Origin: Candidatus Profundicultor aquiphilus
Lineage (GTDB): Bacteria > Atribacterota > Atribacteria > Atribacterales > Caldatribacteriaceae
Length of the DNA: 28,407 nt
Assembly (NCBI GenBank): GCA_013314795.1
Contig: JABUEZ010000001.1
Location: forward strand, 1 to 28,407
Reading direction: 5' to 3'
Shown here: piece by piece, positions 15,408 to 23,730 of the stretch
How positions within the stretch are numbered: the stretch's first letter is position 1
Layout: each line of letters starts with the position of its first letter
The notes under the pieces: generated by a model
The model's input: the letters and a program-made list of their open reading frames with translations, nothing else
Database searches by the model: none
Told to the model about the DNA's origin: nothing
Translations under genes and position numbers: made by a program

Positions 15408-16609
15408 ATCCAGTACAAAAAGCCTGGACGGTAGTCATCGCTGGTTTTGGCGTCAATCTTACCTTAGGGTTTCTCTATTCCTGGGGAGTCATCGCCTCAG
15501 CACTCTCCGACCAACTGGGATGGAGCGCAATTCAAACCCAGATCCCGTACATGGTCGCATCGATCACGTTTGCCCTTTCCATGATTCCAGGGGGACGTAT
15601 TCAGGACCGCAAAGGCCCCAGCGTTCCACTCTGGCTTGCCAGCGCCCTGGCCGGAACGGGTTTTTTTCTGGCTTCCCGCTCTCTGAATGTTGCCGGATTA
15701 ACTCTTTTCTTCGGAATATTCTTCGGTCTGGCAATGGGTTTCGGGTATGCCGCTCCCACCCCCGCAGCAGTAAAATGGTTCCATCCTCAAAACCGGGGGC
15801 TTATTTCTGGAATTGTGGTTAGCGGCTACGGCCTGGCTCCCATCTACATTGCGCCCCTTTCCCATTTCCTGCTTTCCCACTACGGTATCGAGGGTACGTT
15901 TATTATCTTCAGCCTCCTTCTCACTGGTATTCTCTTCACATTGTCATTCCTGATTACCAACCCTCCACCAGCTTTCTCTCCAATAACTATTTCTTTTGGC
16001 CGAAAAGTTCCCCTGGCAACTGCCAGGGATTATTCCGTTACCGAAATGATCCATACCAGAACTTTCCTGAAACTGTGGGTTCTATTTTTTCTGGGCACCT
16101 TCTCGGGTCTTCTTGTCATCGGTCAGATGTCAAAGATTGCCCAGGAAGTGGCAGGCATCGAACAGGGATTTCTTTTGGTAATGGTTTATGCCCTGGCCAA
16201 TTTCCTGGGACGTCTGAGCTGGGGTTCTCTTTCTGACCGTATCGGGAGAACCAAATCACTCCTTTTCACCTTTGCCATCCAGGCCGGAATCTTTTTCGTT
16301 TTCGAACGAATGACCAATCCTGTTTTATTATTCCTTGCGAAATCCTGTGTTGGCTTTACTTTCGGAGGTATGTTGGCTCTATTTCCCGTCCTCTGCGCCG
16401 ATTCCTTTGGCCTCAAAAACTTAGGACTCAATTACGGCATCCTCTTCACAGCCTGGGGGGCAGGTGGTGTGATTGGTCCATTCATCGGAGGCCTTTCCCG
16501 AGATCTCACCGGTGGTCACACCTTAAGCTTTTTCATCTCCGGATGTGCCAGCGTTCTGGGAATCGTCCTGAGTGTTTTACTTCCATCAAAAACTCACCAA
16601 GTGAAATAA
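15404..16609 (+). CDS. MFS transporter, OFA-like, copy 2
   Basis: A 401-residue membrane protein with about 12 hydrophobic segments. The N-terminus WTVVIAGFGVNLTLGFLYSW with GVIASALSDQLGWS is the classic OFA pattern, and DRIGRTKS is the usual MFS loop motif between helices. It starts at a GTG that overlaps the previous stop (GTGA), preceded by AAGGAGG. The two adjacent transporters could form a pair with different direction or substrate, or arise from an old duplication. Each is of full MFS length, so a two-half transporter is unlikely. Confidence 0.88.
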   Translation: MNPVQKAWTVVIAGFGVNLTLGFLYSWGVIASALSDQLGWSAIQTQIPYMVASITFALSMIPGGRIQDRKGPSVPLWLASALAGTGFFLASRSLNVAGLTLFFGIFFGLAMGFGYAAPTPAAVKWFHPQNRGLISGIVVSGYGLAPIYIAPLSHFLLSHYGIEGTFIIFSLLLTGILFTLSFLITNPPPAFSPITISFGRKVPLATARDYSVTEMIHTRTFLKLWVLFFLGTFSGLLVIGQMSKIAQEVAGIEQGFLLVMVYALANFLGRLSWGSLSDRIGRTKSLLFTFAIQAGIFFVFERMTNPVLLFLAKSCVGFTFGGMLALFPVLCADSFGLKNLGLNYGILFTAWGAGGVIGPFIGGLSRDLTGGHTLSFFISGCASVLGIVLSVLLPSKTHQVK

Positions 16610-16634
16610 CTTTTACCGGGGAGGTGAATAACCT

Positions 16635-18407
16635 ATGCCGATTTCTCGGGCAATCAAGCCAAACATGAAATGGATTTTCTTCCTATCCTTCTTTATTGGG
16701 ATGTGGTTTGTGTGGCAAGGCTTCGTGGTGGCATCCCCTCCCATTCGCGGGGTATGGATAGACACGAAAAGCATCCCCACAACCCGAGAAAGTATCACTG
16801 CCATAATCGAACGTCTCCAAGAAGCTCACTTCAATGCGATTTTTCTGGAATCGTTTTATAACGGCAAAACCGTTTATCCTTCTCAGTTCCTGGCGTCTTT
16901 GGGTCTTTCTCCCCAGATGGACATCTTCGCCCGGAGTGAGATTGATCCCCTACAAATTTTCCTTGAAGAAGCCCATAAGCGAGGAATGGAAATCCATGCC
17001 TGGATGCACATATTCTATATCAGTCGCAATGAACCGGGAGAACTCCTTACCCATTTTCCTCACTGGGCCGTGGTCAGTAAAGACGGAAAACCCGGTTACC
17101 AGAGCGGGACAAACTTTCTTTACTGGCTATGCCCCTTAGAAGAAGAGGTGCAGAATTTTTATCACAAGCTCCTGGAAGAACTGGCTGACCGGTATCCTCT
17201 CGATGGTATCCAGTTTGACTACTACCGTTTCCCCGAACCGACCCTTGCCGACACCTGTTACGCTGAAAAGCACCGCCGTGCCCTTCTGAAACAGTACGGC
17301 GTTGACCCAATAACCATCGATCCCCTCAAGGATGGAGATCTCAGCCAGGCCTGGATTCAATTCCGGGCAGATGGTTTGACCGAATTCACCCGTACCCTTA
17401 CCACAAACCTTAAAAAGAATCACCCCCAGATACGCCTTTCCTGTGCCGTGAAACCCCTGGGATTCCCTATAAAGCGGTATCCCGGATCGCTACAGGACTG
17501 GCCTCGCTGGGCTGAGGAAAATCTTTTCGATTTCCTTGTACCCATGACCTATAGTTCTCGCCCGGCAGAATTCGAGGGAATGCTTCTCTGGATAAGAACC
17601 TTCGCGCCTCATACGCCTCTCCTGGCCGGAATCTGGACCATGAATCTCAATACCTCCACCATTCTCGAAGAGATCGAACGAGCAAAACAGTATCCCTTAT
17701 CAGGGCTAGTATTCTTTGCCTATCCTTATCTTACCGACGAAATCATGAAAGCCCTATCACAGCGTGAACCATACGAACACGAAGCTCGAACCATCCCTTC
17801 AGTTTCTTTTTACCGGGAAAATGCTCGCACCATCAAAGCTTCCTTCACCCAGGAACCTATCGCCGTGGATGGAAAACTGGATGAACCCACCTGGCAGAAA
17901 ATTCTTTTCCAAAACCAGTTTACCCTCCTCAGCGGTGGCCCAAGCGAAAAGAAGACCGAAGTCGCCGTACAGTATGATGAAACCAAACTCTATTTCGCCA
18001 TTCGAATGGAAGATTTTCCAGAACGGCCGCTTCGCTTTGGGACAAGAGACGAACCGGTGTTCTACGAAGACTCAGCGGAAATTTATCTCGATCCCTTTGG
18101 CAACGAAGGCATTTTTTACCAGCTGGCCATAAATGGTAATGGAGGAATTTATGATTCCTTTTCCCTCACCGGACCTTCCTGGAACGGCAACTGGGAAATA
18201 GGCGTGGAACGCACCGGAAGTACCCTCACCATGGAAGTCGCCATCCCTTTTGCGGAACTTAAGGTGCAAAAACCAGAACCAGGGAGTACCTGGGGTATTA
18301 ACTTCTATCGAAATGAACCACAGGATGGACTGTTCAGTGCTTTCTCTCCTGTTCCAGGGGTATACCCTGCAGTGACACTCCTGGGAAAGCTGCGGTTCGA
18401 AAAATAG
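16635..18407 (+). CDS. Exported GHL10 (glycosyl hydrolase-like 10) protein with C-terminal CBM9-like domain
   Basis: The 590-residue protein starts at an ATG about ten bases after GGGGAGG. A hydrophobic segment (11-33) is a signal peptide or anchor. Residues 36-345 match the GHL10/DUF187 (YngK-like) TIM-barrel family: IRGVWIDTKS, then EAHKRGMEIHAWMHIFYI and LDGIQFDYYRFPE with D190 and D195. A linker is followed by a beta-rich domain (about 393-590) starting at PIAVDGKLDEPTW, typical of CBM9-like and DOMON-like carbohydrate-binding folds. The GHL10 family is thought to cleave glycans of the cell envelope or its environment, and its substrates are poorly defined. It is the last gene of the iorAB operon, 25 bases after the second transporter, an unexpected partner. 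Confidence 0.85.
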   Translation: MPISRAIKPNMKWIFFLSFFIGMWFVWQGFVVASPPIRGVWIDTKSIPTTRESITAIIERLQEAHFNAIFLESFYNGKTVYPSQFLASLGLSPQMDIFARSEIDPLQIFLEEAHKRGMEIHAWMHIFYISRNEPGELLTHFPHWAVVSKDGKPGYQSGTNFLYWLCPLEEEVQNFYHKLLEELADRYPLDGIQFDYYRFPEPTLADTCYAEKHRRALLKQYGVDPITIDPLKDGDLSQAWIQFRADGLTEFTRTLTTNLKKNHPQIRLSCAVKPLGFPIKRYPGSLQDWPRWAEENLFDFLVPMTYSSRPAEFEGMLLWIRTFAPHTPLLAGIWTMNLNTSTILEEIERAKQYPLSGLVFFAYPYLTDEIMKALSQREPYEHEARTIPSVSFYRENARTIKASFTQEPIAVDGKLDEPTWQKILFQNQFTLLSGGPSEKKTEVAVQYDETKLYFAIRMEDFPERPLRFGTRDEPVFYEDSAEIYLDPFGNEGIFYQLAINGNGGIYDSFSLTGPSWNGNWEIGVERTGSTLTMEVAIPFAELKVQKPEPGSTWGINFYRNEPQDGLFSAFSPVPGVYPAVTLLGKLRFEK

Positions 18408-18416
18408 CCCATAAAA

Positions 18417-18463
18417 CACCTATGGGGAGTTACCTTTAGCGGGAAGGTAACTCCCCATAGGTG
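18417..18463. repeat. Perfect 20-bp inverted repeat after the iorAB operon
   Basis: CACCTATGGGGAGTTACCTT (18417-18436) and its exact reverse complement (18444-18463) surround the seven-base loop TAGCGGG. It begins nine bases after the stop of the GHL10 gene. No run of T follows on the plus strand. It probably ends transcription or protects the 3' end of the message, but could also be a small mobile or recombination element. Confidence 0.85.
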
Positions 18464-18581
18464 CAAGGAGGGGATTTTCGTTATTCAGATGTGTCATTCA
18501 TTCAACTTCCGGAATTTAATTATATAAGGGATCCATATTTTGTCAATACCCCGATCAGAAATTTTTAAAAAATTTTGGAAA
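18464..18581. other. Intergenic DNA between convergent genes
   Basis: The stretch between the inverted repeat and the end of the minus-strand gene is AT-rich, including ATTTTTAAAAAATTTT near 18560. I see no open frame or RNA motif in it. On the minus strand the A/T tract follows the gene end at 18582, but without a stable GC stem. Confidence 0.4.
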
Positions 18582-20489
18582 TCATTCTTCCATCTCTTCT
18601 CGAGCATCCCGGAGGAGTTTTTCAAGCTGTTCCACGGTAAGGTCGAGTTGAGTTTCATTATAGCAACTCGTCTCACCACCGCTACGAACAAAATTCCGGT
18701 AGTGAACCCGAAACACACCTGGAGCGACTTCCCGAGCGTTGTCGACCACTTCTACCCAGTAAACCTTATCATCGTAACCAAACACTTCTCGGGCACGAAC
18801 GGTTTCCTTCTCTGCCTGCCAGGCAAGGTATCGGGGATACAAATCACGGAAGGCGGAAACAATTTCTGGACCATCCCCACTCGGGGTTGTGGGTTCCTCT
18901 GGAGGCGTTGCAATTGTATCATCATCACGAGTTATATCCGATGGAGGCGGTAAATCTTTATCCAGACCTTCCGGCGATGATTCATCAATGTTACTCTCCC
19001 CCAGGAATGCAAGCATAGAACGAATGTTGGCTTCAATTTCACCCAGATTGATCGCTCCCTCAAAGGAGGACACCGGTACCACATCGCCACTCTGGAGGCG
19101 AACCAGAATTCGATAGGACACAAAAAACCGATCATTCTCTACCGGCGTCCCGGCATGGAGAATTTCAAAAGAGTAGGTATTTTGTGCCCCGTGGGATCGG
19201 TCCCAATTCTCGAGCTCTCTTGCTTTTCTTTCCAGATAACGGGAAAGAACCGTCCGATAACGAGAAAGAACTTCATCTTCCTGAGGCTTTTGATAGCCTG
19301 TGGAAAATCCCGAATCCTGAGACACGTCAGTATTTTCCATATCCTGGGACAAGTCAGAAATACCACTCCGTAGCTTTCCTTCCAAATACTGGATGGCTTC
19401 CTGAAAATCTTTGGGAGTTCCCTGGGTTTTATCTTCATTGACCAGAACCTTTTCTCCGGCCTCGTTGTATCCAAAGATTTTCCAGCTCACCTCATAGATA
19501 CCAGAAGCGATTTTCACCGCCTCACCCACCTCGGCAAAGAATGATTTCACTCCACCGGATCTGGCGATCTCAGCTTCGATATATTCCTTAAGGAGCTTGC
19601 GAAAGGAAGAAAAAAGTCGTGTTTCTTCTTCCGATACCGTTTCTGACCCAGGCGAAGGAATAGGGGTAGGAGCGGTAGTAAGTTCTACCGGAGAAGGGGA
19701 GGGTAAATTCTCCGGCTGTGGGGAAGGAGAAGGCGTTACCAGGCGGCGTTCAGCTTCCCGCTGCAGACGGGTAAGATCTGAAGCGACACCCTGCCAGAGC
19801 GCCGTAACAACAGCACTCTCTTCCTGGGCAAGAATTTCTCTTTGAAAACGGAGCTCCAGACTGCTCATCCAGAACCGATCGATCTGGGAACGGAGACGTT
19901 TTTCGAGTTTTTCTCCCAGAAGGTCTGCCTTGTACCCCTTTCGCTTGAGTAACTCCTGATACATCTTTTCCTGCACCAGGTAGTACCCACTCCATCCCAT
20001 AACGGCCGACTCAAAAGCCGTACTCTTTGACTCCTCACTCGTATCTCCCCGTTTCCAGTCGATAAGGCGCATTGAACGATAATTCCGGTAAATGGATTCC
20101 TCAAAACGGGGAATAACAACGTAATCCCGGACCACCTCGAGGCTCGTTTGATAGACTTTCACAGCGGTGAGAAAGGTCTGGAGGGGACCCGGAAGAAGCA
20201 CCGACTTCAGGTTATCGACAAAACGGTCGAAAAGCTCCAGCATCGCATCATTATCCTGAGCCGTAGCAAAAAGATGCACCACCTTCACGGCAAAGGTTAT
20301 TCGCTCTAAGTTATCAAAAAGAGACGGAGCTTCATCATAGATGAGCTCCAGAGTATCCTTGGTAAGGCCCGTCAGTCGAGATGCTTCCTCAATCACCTCA
20401 CCCCGCGAAACCTCATCCAGGGCAAATCCATGCGACGTTACGAGAAAGCAGAAAATAGAGAGCAGGACTATCGCGAGACTCTTTTTCAT
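18582..20489 (-). CDS. Exported protein of unknown function with three copies of one domain
   Basis: I do not recognise this 635-residue protein. A signal peptide (MKKSLAIVLLSIFCFLVTSHGFA) is followed by a mostly helical region (25-250) and a Pro/Ser/Thr-rich linker with PSPSP repeats (252-282). Three diverged copies of one unit follow at 291-376, 407-496 and 543-632, separated by acidic or Pro-rich linkers. Each begins with a helix such as FSSFRKLLKEYIEAE, SRYRTVLSRYLERK or VSAFRDLYPRYLAWQ. A beta core follows (IYEVSWKIFG, RFFVSYRILVRLQSGD, VFRVHYRNFVRSGGE), then a closing helix. The helix-then-sheet order recalls NTF2/cystatin-like folds. The ATG is preceded by AAAGGGGG and driven by a near-consensus promoter, with no operon partners. 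Confidence 0.78.
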   Translation of the reverse strand: MKKSLAIVLLSIFCFLVTSHGFALDEVSRGEVIEEASRLTGLTKDTLELIYDEAPSLFDNLERITFAVKVVHLFATAQDNDAMLELFDRFVDNLKSVLLPGPLQTFLTAVKVYQTSLEVVRDYVVIPRFEESIYRNYRSMRLIDWKRGDTSEESKSTAFESAVMGWSGYYLVQEKMYQELLKRKGYKADLLGEKLEKRLRSQIDRFWMSSLELRFQREILAQEESAVVTALWQGVASDLTRLQREAERRLVTPSPSPQPENLPSPSPVELTTAPTPIPSPGSETVSEEETRLFSSFRKLLKEYIEAEIARSGGVKSFFAEVGEAVKIASGIYEVSWKIFGYNEAGEKVLVNEDKTQGTPKDFQEAIQYLEGKLRSGISDLSQDMENTDVSQDSGFSTGYQKPQEDEVLSRYRTVLSRYLERKARELENWDRSHGAQNTYSFEILHAGTPVENDRFFVSYRILVRLQSGDVVPVSSFEGAINLGEIEANIRSMLAFLGESNIDESSPEGLDKDLPPPSDITRDDDTIATPPEEPTTPSGDGPEIVSAFRDLYPRYLAWQAEKETVRAREVFGYDDKVYWVEVVDNAREVAPGVFRVHYRNFVRSGGETSCYNETQLDLTVEQLEKLLRDAREEMEE

Positions 20490-20513
20490 GGTGGGATTCC
20501 CCCTTTAGGGGGC

Positions 20514-20542
20514 ATTATCGCATCACCATCGGAGAATGTCAA
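20514..20542 (-). promoter_or_regulatory. Near-consensus sigma70 promoter of the triple-domain protein
   Basis: On the minus strand a perfect TTGACA (20542-20537) is followed by 17 bases and GATAAT (20519-20514), five of six to consensus. The start of transcription should fall near 20507, inside the short palindrome CCCCCTAAAGGGGG (20512-20499). The gene is predicted to be strongly and constitutively expressed. Confidence 0.72.
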
Positions 20543-20653
20543 TGAAATAGGCACTCAGAGCATTTCAAAAATCTCCTCTGTGTTCATTTCATGTTCAGGA
20601 TGAATCCGCCCATAAGGACCAGAAGTGAGCTTTCCTCAGGCCCATATAAACGA

Positions 20654-20666
20654 TACAATATTCCCA
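20654..20666 (+). promoter_or_regulatory. -10 box immediately before the photolyase start; possible leaderless transcript
   Basis: TACAAT (20654-20659) ends six bases before the A of the photolyase ATG, and no purine-rich ribosome binding site precedes that ATG. Transcription would then start at or next to the ATG, giving a leaderless message. The -35 region (TTTCCT at 17 bases) is weak. Confidence 0.4.
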
Positions 20667-22021
20667 TGATCCAGAGAGAACGCCTGAAAGAATTGAACAA
20701 CAAACCCCTTCAAGAGGGAAGCTATATCCTTTACTGGATGCAGGCAGCCCAAAGAGCAGAATGGAATCATGCTTTAGAGTATGCCATTCAAAAAGCCAAC
20801 GAACTTCAGAAACCCCTCCTGGTTCTTTTCAGCCTCACCGATCGATTTCCAGAAGCCAATGCCCGTCATTATCTCTTTCTCCTTGAAGGATTACAGGAAA
20901 CCCAGAGAAAACTTGCCCAGAGGGAAATAAGAATGGTTGTTTACCTCGGTGACCCGGTGGAAAACGTAGCGCAATTTTCTCAAAAAGCGACGTTTCTTGT
21001 CACCGACCGGGGGTATCTCCGCATTCAGAGAGAATGGCGAGAAAAAGTGGCACAACAGGTGAATTGCCCCTTCTGGCAGGTAGAAACAGAAGTCATTGTT
21101 CCGGTGGAAGTAGTTTCCCCACATGAAGAATACGGAGCGTACACCATCCGTCCCAAGTTGAAAAAACAACTCAACCGTTACCTGATCCCACTCCGAGAAG
21201 AGACGGTTCGCATTCCCTCCCTGTCTTTTCCAGCATTCCCCCATGAACTCGATCTCTCCGCCCCAGAGAAAATCCTCGAATATTTGGGCATCGATAAAAA
21301 CATTGCGCTCCTGCCCCACCTGGGTGGTACAGACCGTGCCAAAGCGAAACTAAAGGAATTTATTGCGCATCATCTATCCCGCTACCCTACCTCTCGAAAC
21401 GATCCCTCTCAGGATACACTCTCTGCTATGAGTCCATACCTTCACTTTGGGCAGATTTCTCCCCTTTTCATCACTCAGGAAATCATCGGTGCTCCTGTCC
21501 CAGAAGAAGTCAAGGAAACATATCTCGAAGAACTCATTGTCCGAAGAGAGTTGAGCATGAATTTTGTGTTTTATAACCCGCACTACGATTCCTTTCAAGG
21601 TCTTCCCTCCTGGGCCCAGGATACCTTACGAAAACACCGAAGAGACTCCCGAAAATACCACTATCACCTCGAAGACTTCGAAAATGCCAGGACCCACGAT
21701 GTGCTCTGGAACGCCGCACAGAAAGAACTGGTCAAAACGGGGAAAATCCACGGATACGTACGGATGTACTGGGGAAAGAAAGTTCTGGAATGGAGCAACG
21801 ACCCGGAAGAAGCCTTCCACACCCTCCTTTACCTTAATAATAAATATGCACTCGATGGACGAGATCCAAACAGTTTTGCCGGAATAGCCTGGTGCTTTGG
21901 GAAGCACGATCGGGCCTTTGGAGAACGTCCCATTTTTGGAAAAGTGCGCTACATGGGGAAGGGAAACGTGCGCAAAAAGTCCATTGAACGAGCGTACGTT
22001 GAACGCATAGAGAGGATGTGA
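20666..22021 (+). CDS. phr: Class II CPD photolyase
   Basis: Photolyases repair UV-induced cyclobutane pyrimidine dimers in DNA, using FAD and light. The 451-residue protein begins MIQRERLKELNNKPLQEG, with SYILYWMQAAQRAEWNHALEYAI typical of class II enzymes. The C-terminal FAD domain has AMSPYLHFGQIS, ELIVRRELSMNF and the family hallmarks LNNKYALDGRDPNSFAGIAW, CFGKHDR and ERPIFGKVRYM. Longer in-frame starts up to 20591 add residues with no family similarity. Class II is distinct from the E. coli class I enzyme. It overlaps the following YbgA-like gene by four bases (GTGA), so the two are co-transcribed. Confidence 0.94.
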   Translation: MIQRERLKELNNKPLQEGSYILYWMQAAQRAEWNHALEYAIQKANELQKPLLVLFSLTDRFPEANARHYLFLLEGLQETQRKLAQREIRMVVYLGDPVENVAQFSQKATFLVTDRGYLRIQREWREKVAQQVNCPFWQVETEVIVPVEVVSPHEEYGAYTIRPKLKKQLNRYLIPLREETVRIPSLSFPAFPHELDLSAPEKILEYLGIDKNIALLPHLGGTDRAKAKLKEFIAHHLSRYPTSRNDPSQDTLSAMSPYLHFGQISPLFITQEIIGAPVPEEVKETYLEELIVRRELSMNFVFYNPHYDSFQGLPSWAQDTLRKHRRDSRKYHYHLEDFENARTHDVLWNAAQKELVKTGKIHGYVRMYWGKKVLEWSNDPEEAFHTLLYLNNKYALDGRDPNSFAGIAWCFGKHDRAFGERPIFGKVRYMGKGNVRKKSIERAYVERIERM

Positions 22022-22998
22022 GACCCTTGAAGCCAAAGATTATCGTGAGCCGATGTCTGGGATTCGACCATTGCCGCTATGATGGCTCCATCATCCCCAG
22101 TCAGATTGTGGAAAAGCTCCAAGAGGAAGTGGAATGTATTCCCGTATGCCCAGAATTAGCCATAGGCCTGGGCGTGCCACGGCAACCGGTGAGGATCGTG
22201 TTCATCGACGGGGAACGACGGTTAATCCAGGATAAAAGTGGTGAGGACCTTACCCTGAGGATGTCTGCATTCATCAAATCCTTTTTTGAGGGAATCGATG
22301 TTCAGGGATTTATTCTGAAAGCCAAATCCCCCTCCTGTGGCGTCAGAGACGTAAAAATTTATACCCCTCAGGGCACAGTCTTTGCTCAGGGAAATGGTTT
22401 TTTCGCTCAGGAAGCGCTGACTCGACATCCTCATCTTCCCATAGAGACCGAAAAACGATTAGAAAATATCGCCATTTATGAACATTTTCTCCAGAAGGTT
22501 TTTACCCTCTATGAGTTTTCCCAGGTCAAAGCGAGCCAAAGCATGAAGAAGTTGGTCGATTTCCACACCCGCTACAAACTCTTTCTTCTGGCTCACCACC
22601 AACGAGAAACACAGCTACTGGGAAAAATCGTGGCCAATGCGGAGAAAAACGACTTCGTAACGGTGGCACGAGAGTACGAAATACACCTCCACCAGGCACT
22701 CAAAAGAGCCATGAATCGGAAACTCACCATCAACGTCCTTTACCATGCCCTAGGGTACTTCAAGGACAGGCTTACCTCGCGAGAGAAACAACTCTTCCTC
22801 CGGCTCCTGGAGCAGTTTCGTCAGGGAACAGTTCCTCTTGCTGCACTCACCGGCATTCTCCGATCCTGGATCGAACGTTTCGAAGAAGAATACCTGGCGA
22901 AACAAGCCTTCTTCACACCGTATCCGGAGGAACTTCAGCCCAAAATTGAAAAAGATAACCTTCCTCCGCGAAATTACTGGGACTGGGAAGAGTCCTGA
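22018..22998 (+). CDS. DUF523-DUF1722 protein, YbgA-like
   Basis: This 326-residue cytoplasmic protein has two domains. The N-terminal DUF523 part (about 5-140) carries SRCLGFDHCRYDGS, VCPELAIGLGVPRQPVRI and KSPSCGVRDVKIY, whose cysteines (at the start of each motif) look like a metal or Fe-S site. The C-terminal DUF1722 part (about 180-300) is helical, with HTRYKLFLLAHHQRE and LGKIVANAEK. This two-domain form is YbgA in E. coli, where the gene also lies next to phr; the biochemical function is, to my knowledge, not established. The start is GTG 22018, overlapping the photolyase stop. A hairpin terminator begins within its last codons. Confidence 0.9.
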   Translation: MRPLKPKIIVSRCLGFDHCRYDGSIIPSQIVEKLQEEVECIPVCPELAIGLGVPRQPVRIVFIDGERRLIQDKSGEDLTLRMSAFIKSFFEGIDVQGFILKAKSPSCGVRDVKIYTPQGTVFAQGNGFFAQEALTRHPHLPIETEKRLENIAIYEHFLQKVFTLYEFSQVKASQSMKKLVDFHTRYKLFLLAHHQRETQLLGKIVANAEKNDFVTVAREYEIHLHQALKRAMNRKLTINVLYHALGYFKDRLTSREKQLFLRLLEQFRQGTVPLAALTGILRSWIERFEEEYLAKQAFFTPYPEELQPKIEKDNLPPRNYWDWEES

Positions 22999-23019
22999 AA
23001 AAACCTTCCCAGTCCTTTT
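22981..23019 (+). terminator. Terminator of the photolyase operon
   Basis: GACTGGGAAG (22981-22990) pairs perfectly with CTTCCCAGTC (23005-23014) around a 14-base loop, followed by CTTTTC. The stop codon of the YbgA-like gene lies in the loop. It also separates the convergent flavin-reductase gene on the other strand. Confidence 0.75.
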
Positions 23020-23705
23020 CAAACTCTTTCAAACTGGTCTTTCCCTACCCCACAGATGGGACAAACCCAGTTTTCGGGGAGTTTCTCAAAGGGCGTTCCA
23101 GGTTGAACACCTGAATCGGGGTCACCAAAACGTTCGTCATAGATGTAGCCACAGACTTTGCATCGATATCGCCCTGTCACTTCCACAGCTTTCCCTTGCT
23201 TTTCCTGGTAGGTTGCCGCGGTGCGGGGAACCTTACCTCCTTTGACATCACGGTAGTATCCGTACGTCATGGGAGTCAGTTTTGAGTCGATAAATTCCGT
23301 CTCCACCACTTCACCCAGGAAAAGCATGTGGGTTCCGGCATCAAGTTTGGCCACAACCCTTGCTTCCAGATAGGCCACCACGTGTTCTCGTAACACTGGA
23401 ACACCGGTTTTTCCCAGAAAATATTTTACCTGGGCAAACTTGTCGATATCTCGTCCGGTGCGAAAACCAAAGAGTCCAACAAGCTGTAGGGGCGCTTCTT
23501 TCTCGAGCACCGATACCGAAAAGAATCCACTTTTTTCAATGAGCGAGACGGTTAAGCTTTCCTTATTGACACTGGCCACAACCTGGGGAGGAAAGGCGGT
23601 GACCTGGACTAAAGCATTAATAATCAGACCGTTCATCTTGCCCTCGTATGACGATGCCACCACGTACATCCCGCAGTTTAACGCAAACAGAGCCTCCAGG
23701 TTCAC
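23019..23705 (-). CDS. hrb: Flavin reductase-like protein fused to rubredoxin (Hrb-type)
   Basis: The 228-residue protein joins a FMN-binding flavin-reductase-like domain (1-165; ALFALNCGMYVVASSYEGK, NALVQVTAFPPQVVASVNK) to a rubredoxin (about 178-228) with CKVC (182-185) and CPIC (215-218) binding one iron. Such high-molecular-weight rubredoxins are known in Moorella, where they hand electrons from NAD(P)H-linked rubredoxin reductase to oxygen- or NO-reducing flavodiiron proteins. An oxidative-stress role in an anaerobe is therefore likely. The start is GTG 23705, five bases after a near-perfect GGAGGTGAT; the in-frame GTG fifteen bases earlier sits inside that element. It is the last gene of the minus-strand operon. 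Confidence 0.9.
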   Translation of the reverse strand: MNLEALFALNCGMYVVASSYEGKMNGLIINALVQVTAFPPQVVASVNKESLTVSLIEKSGFFSVSVLEKEAPLQLVGLFGFRTGRDIDKFAQVKYFLGKTGVPVLREHVVAYLEARVVAKLDAGTHMLFLGEVVETEFIDSKLTPMTYGYYRDVKGGKVPRTAATYQEKQGKAVEVTGRYRCKVCGYIYDERFGDPDSGVQPGTPFEKLPENWVCPICGVGKDQFERV

Positions 23706-23730
23706 CGAAATCACCTCCACCCTTTCCCAC

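Noticed and set aside
14238..16609. The two adjacent MFS genes as one gene split by a frameshift
   Set aside because: Each has a full set of about 12 membrane segments, its own ribosome binding site and start.
20499..20512. CCCCCTAAAGGGGG as a hairpin hiding the ribosome binding site of the triple-domain gene
   Set aside because: The predicted transcription start falls inside the palindrome, so the 5' arm would mostly be absent from the RNA.
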